From positions 868,001 through 932,000 of the forward strand of contig JACKJF010000003.1 in the NCBI GenBank assembly GCA_020638095.1: a stretch of DNA of 64,000 nucleotides, in the 5' to 3' direction. The translations under genes and the position numbers were made by a program. The notes beneath the pieces were generated by a model. It did not search any database, had not been told where the DNA came from, and worked only from the letters and a program-made list of their open reading frames with translations. This DNA is from Hyphomicrobiaceae bacterium (GTDB taxonomy: Bacteria; Pseudomonadota; Alphaproteobacteria; Rhizobiales; Devosiaceae). Positions 60,111 to 64,000 of this stretch are shown here, piece by piece. Each line of letters begins with the position of its first letter. The stretch's first letter is position 1.

Positions 60111-61337
60111 ATGTTCGCGCGCGTTTTCGTCCGCTTCGCGGCCCTTGTTCTTGCCGTACTCGCCGCAAACCTTGCCTATGCCGGGGATCCCGACCCGAAG
60201 GACTGGCCATCGGTTCTGGCCGAAGCGCAGGGTCAGACGGTTTACTGGTACGCCTGGGGCGGAGCGGAAAACATCAACGACTACATTTCCTGGGTCGGTG
60301 AACGCGTCAAAGCCGACTACGGCGTCAATCTCGAACAGGTCAAGGTTTCCGAAACGGCATCCGTCGTCACCCGCGTCCTCAGTGAGAAACAGGCGGGGCG
60401 CACGGATGGCGGCGCTGTCGATCTCGTCTGGATCAATGGCGAGAATTTCAAGGCCATGAAGGATGCGGGATTGCTGCTTTCGAGCCCCTGGAGCACTGAC
60501 CTGCCCAACCATGCCTTGACCGATTTCGAGAACAAGCCGGTGCTGGGCCGGGACTTCACCGAGCCGGTCGATGGGCTTGAATCCCCCTGGGGCACGGCGC
60601 AATTCACCTTTTATTATGACAGCGCCAGCCTTCCCGAACCGCCACGCACCCTCGACGCGCTTCAGGGCTACATCCACGCCCATCCCGGCCGATTCACCTA
60701 TGCGGCACCGCCCAATTTCATCGGCACGACCTTTCTGAAACAGGTTCTCTTGGGGCTGGTCGATGACCGGTCGGTCCTCTCCCGCCCTGTCGGGCAGGCC
60801 GATTTTGACGCCGTCACCGCGCCGCTCTGGGCCTGGCTCGCCGATGTCACCCCCGATCTCTGGCGGTCGGGCGCGCTTTATGCGGCGGACACGACTCAGC
60901 TCAAGACGCTCCTCGCTGACGATGAGATCGATATCGCCATGACCTTCAATCCGGGGGAGGCGAGTTCTGCGATCGCCGACGGCACTCTGCCCGATACGGT
61001 GAGAAGTTTCGTTCTCGACTATGGTTCGATCGGCAACGCCCACTTCGTCGCCATCCCCTTTGATGCAAATGCCAAGGCTGGCGCGATGGTGGTTGCCAAC
61101 TTCCTGCTTTCGCCGGAGGCGCAGGCGCGAAAGGCCGACGAAAGCATCTGGGGCGATCCGACGGTGCTCGCCTACCAGAAGCTCGATGCCGGCGGAAAGG
61201 CGCTGTTTGATGCCCTGCCGCGCGGCGCCGCAACCCTTGGCCCGGACCAGTCTGGCGCCGTTCTGAACGAGCCGGATTCGAGCTGGACCGATGCGCTTGA
61301 AGCGGAATGGGCCCGCCGTTTCGGAGCCGCCCGCTAA
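60111..61337 (+). CDS. ynjB: YnjB-like ABC substrate-binding protein
   Basis: A 408-residue periplasmic protein: signal peptide VRFAALVLAVLAANLAYA-GD, then WPSVLAEAQGQTVYWYAWGG, RTDGGAVDLVWINGENF and a C-terminal SPEAQARKADESIWGDPTVL. This is the pattern of YnjB, binding protein of the YnjBCD importer, whose substrate is not settled; thiamine-like compounds have been suggested for relatives. The start follows GGGGAG inside the hairpin leader. Its stop is next to the permease start. Confidence 0.88.
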   Translation: MFARVFVRFAALVLAVLAANLAYAGDPDPKDWPSVLAEAQGQTVYWYAWGGAENINDYISWVGERVKADYGVNLEQVKVSETASVVTRVLSEKQAGRTDGGAVDLVWINGENFKAMKDAGLLLSSPWSTDLPNHALTDFENKPVLGRDFTEPVDGLESPWGTAQFTFYYDSASLPEPPRTLDALQGYIHAHPGRFTYAAPPNFIGTTFLKQVLLGLVDDRSVLSRPVGQADFDAVTAPLWAWLADVTPDLWRSGALYAADTTQLKTLLADDEIDIAMTFNPGEASSAIADGTLPDTVRSFVLDYGSIGNAHFVAIPFDANAKAGAMVVANFLLSPEAQARKADESIWGDPTVLAYQKLDAGGKALFDALPRGAATLGPDQSGAVLNEPDSSWTDALEAEWARRFGAAR

Positions 61338-61338
61338 G

Positions 61339-63054
61339 GTGACGGCAAAGGCAACCGGCGCTCCTCCGATCTACCTGCGCTTCTTCTCATGGAGCGCCAT
61401 AGCGCTGGTTTTCGTGCCGGCGCTCGCCGGCACGGTCTACATGTTCCCCATGGCGTTCGGAGGCGAGGGCGGTTGGCTGCAACCGTTTGCGACGCTTTTC
61501 GGCGTGCCCGGCATCTGGACCTCGATTCTTCTGTCCCTTTGGATTGGTCTCGTTGCGACGGCATTCTCCGTCGCGCTCACAAGCCTCTTCTTTGCCGCAT
61601 TCGCCCAAACACGGGCCGTGTCCGTGCTCTCCGGCCTTATCCGTCCGCTGCTTGCCATTCCCCATGCGGCTGCGGCGTTTGGCATGCTGTTTCTCGTTGC
61701 ACCGTCCGGCTTCCTGATGCGCCTCGTCGCGCCGCTTCTCGGCTTTCAGCATCCGCCCGACTGGTTGCTAGTCAACGACCCTGCCGGCCTGTCGCTTGCC
61801 GCGGGATTGGCCCTCAAGGAAACGCCGTTCCTGTTCTTCGTCGTGCTAGCCGCCCTGCCGCAGATCGACCGGCGCCTGACCATTACCGCGGCAACGCTTG
61901 GCTATGGCCGCATCTGGGGCTTTCTTCTCTCCGCTTTTCCCGCCCTTTATGTTCAGATTCGCCTGCCGATCATCGCCGTCATCGCCTATTCCACCTCGTC
62001 GGTCGACATGGCCATGATCCTTGGCCCGCAACTGCCGCCCGTCCTTTCCGTGCAGATCCCGCGCCTGATGAACGACCCGGACCTGAGCCTGCGCATGGCG
62101 GCTTCCGCCGGCGCGATCGTTCAGCTTGCGATAACCGCGCTGGCCATCGGCGTCTGGCTTCTGGGCGAGCGGATGGCGATCTCGGCCTTTCGCAGCCTTT
62201 CGACGCGCGGCTTCAGGCTTCGCGGCGATGGCGCGTTGAGATCGGCCATTCTTGTCGTTTCCGCCTGGACCTTCCTTGTCACCTATCTCGGACTTGGTCT
62301 GCTGCTGCTCTGGTCGGTCGCCGCGTCCTGGCGCTTCCCCGATCTTTTTCCGTCCCACTTCACGCTCGACGGCTGGTTGTCGCCGGGAAGCGATCTAATT
62401 TCGCTCGTCTGGCGGTCTGTAGCACTGGGGATCGCCTCGGCCCTGATCGCGATGATCATGGCCGTCGGTGCCCTCGAACTCGAATACCGGCGTGGCCGGC
62501 CCATTGCCGGCGGCGGCTGGCTGTCGCTCTACCTGCCGCTCCTTCTGCCCCAGATCGTCTTCGTGTCCGGCCTGTCGTTCCTGTTTCTCAGCCTTGGCTG
62601 GGACGCCAACATCTTTGCCGTCGCGGCGGTTCACCTGGTCTTCGTCTTTCCCTACGTTTATCTGACCCTTGCCGCCTCCTGGCACCATTTCGACCGGCGC
62701 TATCTCGACATCGCCCGCAGTCTCGGCAAACCCCCGTTCATGGCTCTGGTCGAAGTGAGATTGCCGATTCTGCTCGCGCCCCTTTTGACTGCATGTGCGC
62801 TCGGCTTTGCCGTATCGATCGCCCAATACCTGCCGACCCTGCTCATCGGGGCCGGGCGGCTGCCCACCCTGACGACCGAAGCCGTGGCGCTGTCTTCGGG
62901 CGGCAACCGCCGCCTGATCGGTGTCTACGCCCTGCTGCAGGCGCTCCTGCCGTTCATTGCCTTCGCCCTTGCCGGCCTCGGGCCGCGCTTCGTCTGGCGC
63001 AACCGCCTGGCTCTTTCGGGTCCGGTGCGCGAAATCTCGGGGCGAAGCGCATGA
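61339..63054 (+). CDS. ynjC: YnjC-like fused ABC permease
   Basis: A 571-residue permease made of two fused halves, about 12 helices. The first half has ITAATLGYGRIWGFLLSAFP and the second DIARSLGKPPFMALVEVRLP, each an EAA-type coupling loop. This two-in-one layout matches YnjC and ThiP-type permeases. GTG 61339 directly after the upstream stop is preferred; ATG 61291 would overlap ynjB by 47 bases. It overlaps the ATPase gene by ATGA. Confidence 0.9.
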   Translation: MTAKATGAPPIYLRFFSWSAIALVFVPALAGTVYMFPMAFGGEGGWLQPFATLFGVPGIWTSILLSLWIGLVATAFSVALTSLFFAAFAQTRAVSVLSGLIRPLLAIPHAAAAFGMLFLVAPSGFLMRLVAPLLGFQHPPDWLLVNDPAGLSLAAGLALKETPFLFFVVLAALPQIDRRLTITAATLGYGRIWGFLLSAFPALYVQIRLPIIAVIAYSTSSVDMAMILGPQLPPVLSVQIPRLMNDPDLSLRMAASAGAIVQLAITALAIGVWLLGERMAISAFRSLSTRGFRLRGDGALRSAILVVSAWTFLVTYLGLGLLLLWSVAASWRFPDLFPSHFTLDGWLSPGSDLISLVWRSVALGIASALIAMIMAVGALELEYRRGRPIAGGGWLSLYLPLLLPQIVFVSGLSFLFLSLGWDANIFAVAAVHLVFVFPYVYLTLAASWHHFDRRYLDIARSLGKPPFMALVEVRLPILLAPLLTACALGFAVSIAQYLPTLLIGAGRLPTLTTEAVALSSGGNRRLIGVYALLQALLPFIAFALAGLGPRFVWRNRLALSGPVREISGRSA

Positions 63055-63695
63055 CCGGCAAAGGCCTGCTTCTCGATCATCTTTGCGTCTCGCTCCACGG
63101 CCAGAGTCTGTTCGAAGTCACCACCTGCGTGAAGCCCGGCGAAGTCCTGTCCATCATGGGGCCGTCCGGTTCGGGAAAGTCGACATTGATCAACGCGATT
63201 ATCGGCTTGTTGCCGTCGGTGTTTGCGCTCACCGGACGGATCGAACTTGATGGAATGTCGCTGATCGGTCTGCCGGTCGAACGGCGCCGGGTCGGCGTGC
63301 TGTTTCAAGACCCACTGCTGTTCCCGCACTTTTCGGTCGGCCAGAACATCGCTTTCGGCTTGCCGCGAAGCATCAAAGGAAAAGCGCGTGACGAAGCCGT
63401 CGCCCGCCTCCTGTCGGCGGTGGAGCTCGAAGGGTTCGCCGAGCGTGATCCCTTCACCCTCTCGGGGGGACAGAAGGCCCGCGTTGCCCTGCTCAGGGTT
63501 CTGGCCGCGGAGCCCTGCGCGCTTCTGCTCGACGAGCCGTTTTCAAAGCTCGATCCAGCCCTTCGCCAGTCGGTGCGGGATCTGGTGTTTGCCGAGACGC
63601 GGCGGCGCGAACTGCCGGTCCTGATGGTCACGCACGACAGGGATGACGCCGCAGCGGCGGGCGGCGGCGTGCTGCACCTTGGTGAAGCGGGGTAG
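63051..63695 (+). CDS. ynjD: YnjD-like ABC ATPase
   Basis: A 214-residue ATPase. Walker A GPSGSGKST (residues ~37-45), signature LSGGQKARVALLRVL, Walker B CALLLDEPFSKLD, switch MVTHDRDDAAA. Short, without a C-terminal regulatory domain, as in YnjD. Completes the three-gene importer; its stop is 11 bases from the convergent permease gene. Confidence 0.92.
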   Translation: MTGKGLLLDHLCVSLHGQSLFEVTTCVKPGEVLSIMGPSGSGKSTLINAIIGLLPSVFALTGRIELDGMSLIGLPVERRRVGVLFQDPLLFPHFSVGQNIAFGLPRSIKGKARDEAVARLLSAVELEGFAERDPFTLSGGQKARVALLRVLAAEPCALLLDEPFSKLDPALRQSVRDLVFAETRRRELPVLMVTHDRDDAAAAGGGVLHLGEAG

Positions 63696-63706
63696 ACCGG
63701 CCCCGG

Positions 63707-64000
63707 CTATTCCTTGATGTAGGGCTTGCCGTCGGCGGCCGGCATGCGCGAGCGCCCGACAATGCCCGCCACCACGACGATTGTCGCGATATAGGGCGCC
63801 ATGGCCAGAAACTCCGATGGGATCGGGGTCTGCAACAGGGCCATCTTCTGCTGCAGCGAATCCGCGAAGCCGAAGATCAGCGCCGCCATCAGCGCGCCGA
63901 CCGGGTGCCACCGCCCGAAGATCATCGCCGCGAGGCCGATGAAGCCGCGCCCGTTGGTCATGTTGTCGTCGAACCGTCCGACGAGGCCAAGGGTCAGGAA
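63707..64000 (-). CDS. Simple-sugar/nucleoside ABC permease, C-terminal part only
   Basis: The window ends inside this gene; 97 residues are visible before the stop. They hold GRGFIGLAAMIFGRWHPVGA, LMAALIFGFADSLQQKMALL and a final helix (PYIATIVVVAGIVGRSRMP), typical of the second permease of BMP-type (purine nucleoside or simple sugar) importers of the BPD_transp_2 family. The frame is open to the window edge, so the start lies beyond 64000. Confidence 0.85.
   Translation of the reverse strand, partial: FLTLGLVGRFDDNMTNGRGFIGLAAMIFGRWHPVGALMAALIFGFADSLQQKMALLQTPIPSEFLAMAPYIATIVVVAGIVGRSRMPAADGKPYIKE

Noticed and set aside
61291..61338. ATG 61291 as start of the fused YnjC-like permease
   Set aside because: It would overlap the ynjB gene by 47 bases with a hydrophilic extension; GTG 61339 right after the ynjB stop is more likely, though not proven.
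61389..63695. A 768-codon plus-strand frame joining a long stretch to the YnjD-like ATPase
   Set aside because: Only the last 214 codons are ATPase; the earlier part is a shadow of the YnjC-like permease, which has clear membrane helices in the other frame. The ATPase has its own ATGA start at 63051.
1..64000. tRNA or rRNA genes, CRISPR arrays, intact transposases, prophage genes
   Set aside because: I looked for tRNA T-loops, spaced repeats and transposase motifs and found none I could support.

Overview
The window looks like chromosome of a GC-rich alphaproteobacterium of the order Hyphomicrobiales. I base this on FixK/FNR boxes in front of a complete ccoNOQP plus ccoGHIS (fixNOQP/fixGHIS) locus, a complete Entner-Doudoroff zwf-pgl-edd set, a Zur-controlled znuABC, many ABC importers with ATGA-type overlaps, and GC-rich third codon positions. 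A Devosia/Pelagibacterium-like organism is my best guess, from general gene style only.

Layout. 1-2.2 kb: the end of a fumarylacetoacetate-hydrolase-family gene, then a secreted fasciclin-domain protein next to an ECF sigma factor and its RskA-type anti-sigma factor. 2.2-9.7 kb: a LacI regulator, a VOC protein and an aldo/keto reductase, divergent from a sugar ABC importer (two permeases, ATPase, binding protein), followed by another VOC protein. 9.7-22.8 kb: cbb3 oxidase maturation (ccoS, ccoI, fixH, ccoG) and structural genes (ccoN, O, Q, P). They are split by a block holding a DOMON protein, a MarR regulator with two operators, a HupE/UreJ_2 membrane protein and a DUF4198 protein. A hemerythrin-like protein and an FNR-type regulator close the region. 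Perfect TTGA-N6-TCAA boxes sit before ccoG and ccoN.

22.9-36.3 kb: a cell-surface polysaccharide region. It has an epimerase, a WecA-like initiating transferase and a FlaA1/CapD-like dehydratase. An island of four sulfotransferase-like proteins follows, interleaved with family-2 glycosyltransferases and a membrane protein that resembles an ABC exporter without its ATPase. The island is AT-richer in part and uses many TTG/GTG starts, which suggests horizontal transfer; the likely product is a sulfated glycan.

36.3-46.5 kb: a secreted beta-repeat membrane protein, then a family-5 (oligopeptide-type) ABC importer whose binding protein has its segments in circularly permuted order, then zur-znuB-znuC divergent from znuA with palindromic Zur-like boxes between them. 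46.5-55 kb: two small secreted paralogues, rhodanese plus LacI regulator, cobK, and the Entner-Doudoroff cluster led by a BadF-type sugar kinase. 55-64 kb: a lipoprotein, a three-gene operon of unknown function (TelA-like coiled coil, DUF6384-like membrane protein, coiled coil with a Gly-rich tail), a CoxG-like protein, a YnjBCD-type ABC importer behind a leader able to form alternative hairpins, and a truncated sugar/nucleoside ABC permease. I saw no rRNA, tRNA, CRISPR array or intact insertion sequence.
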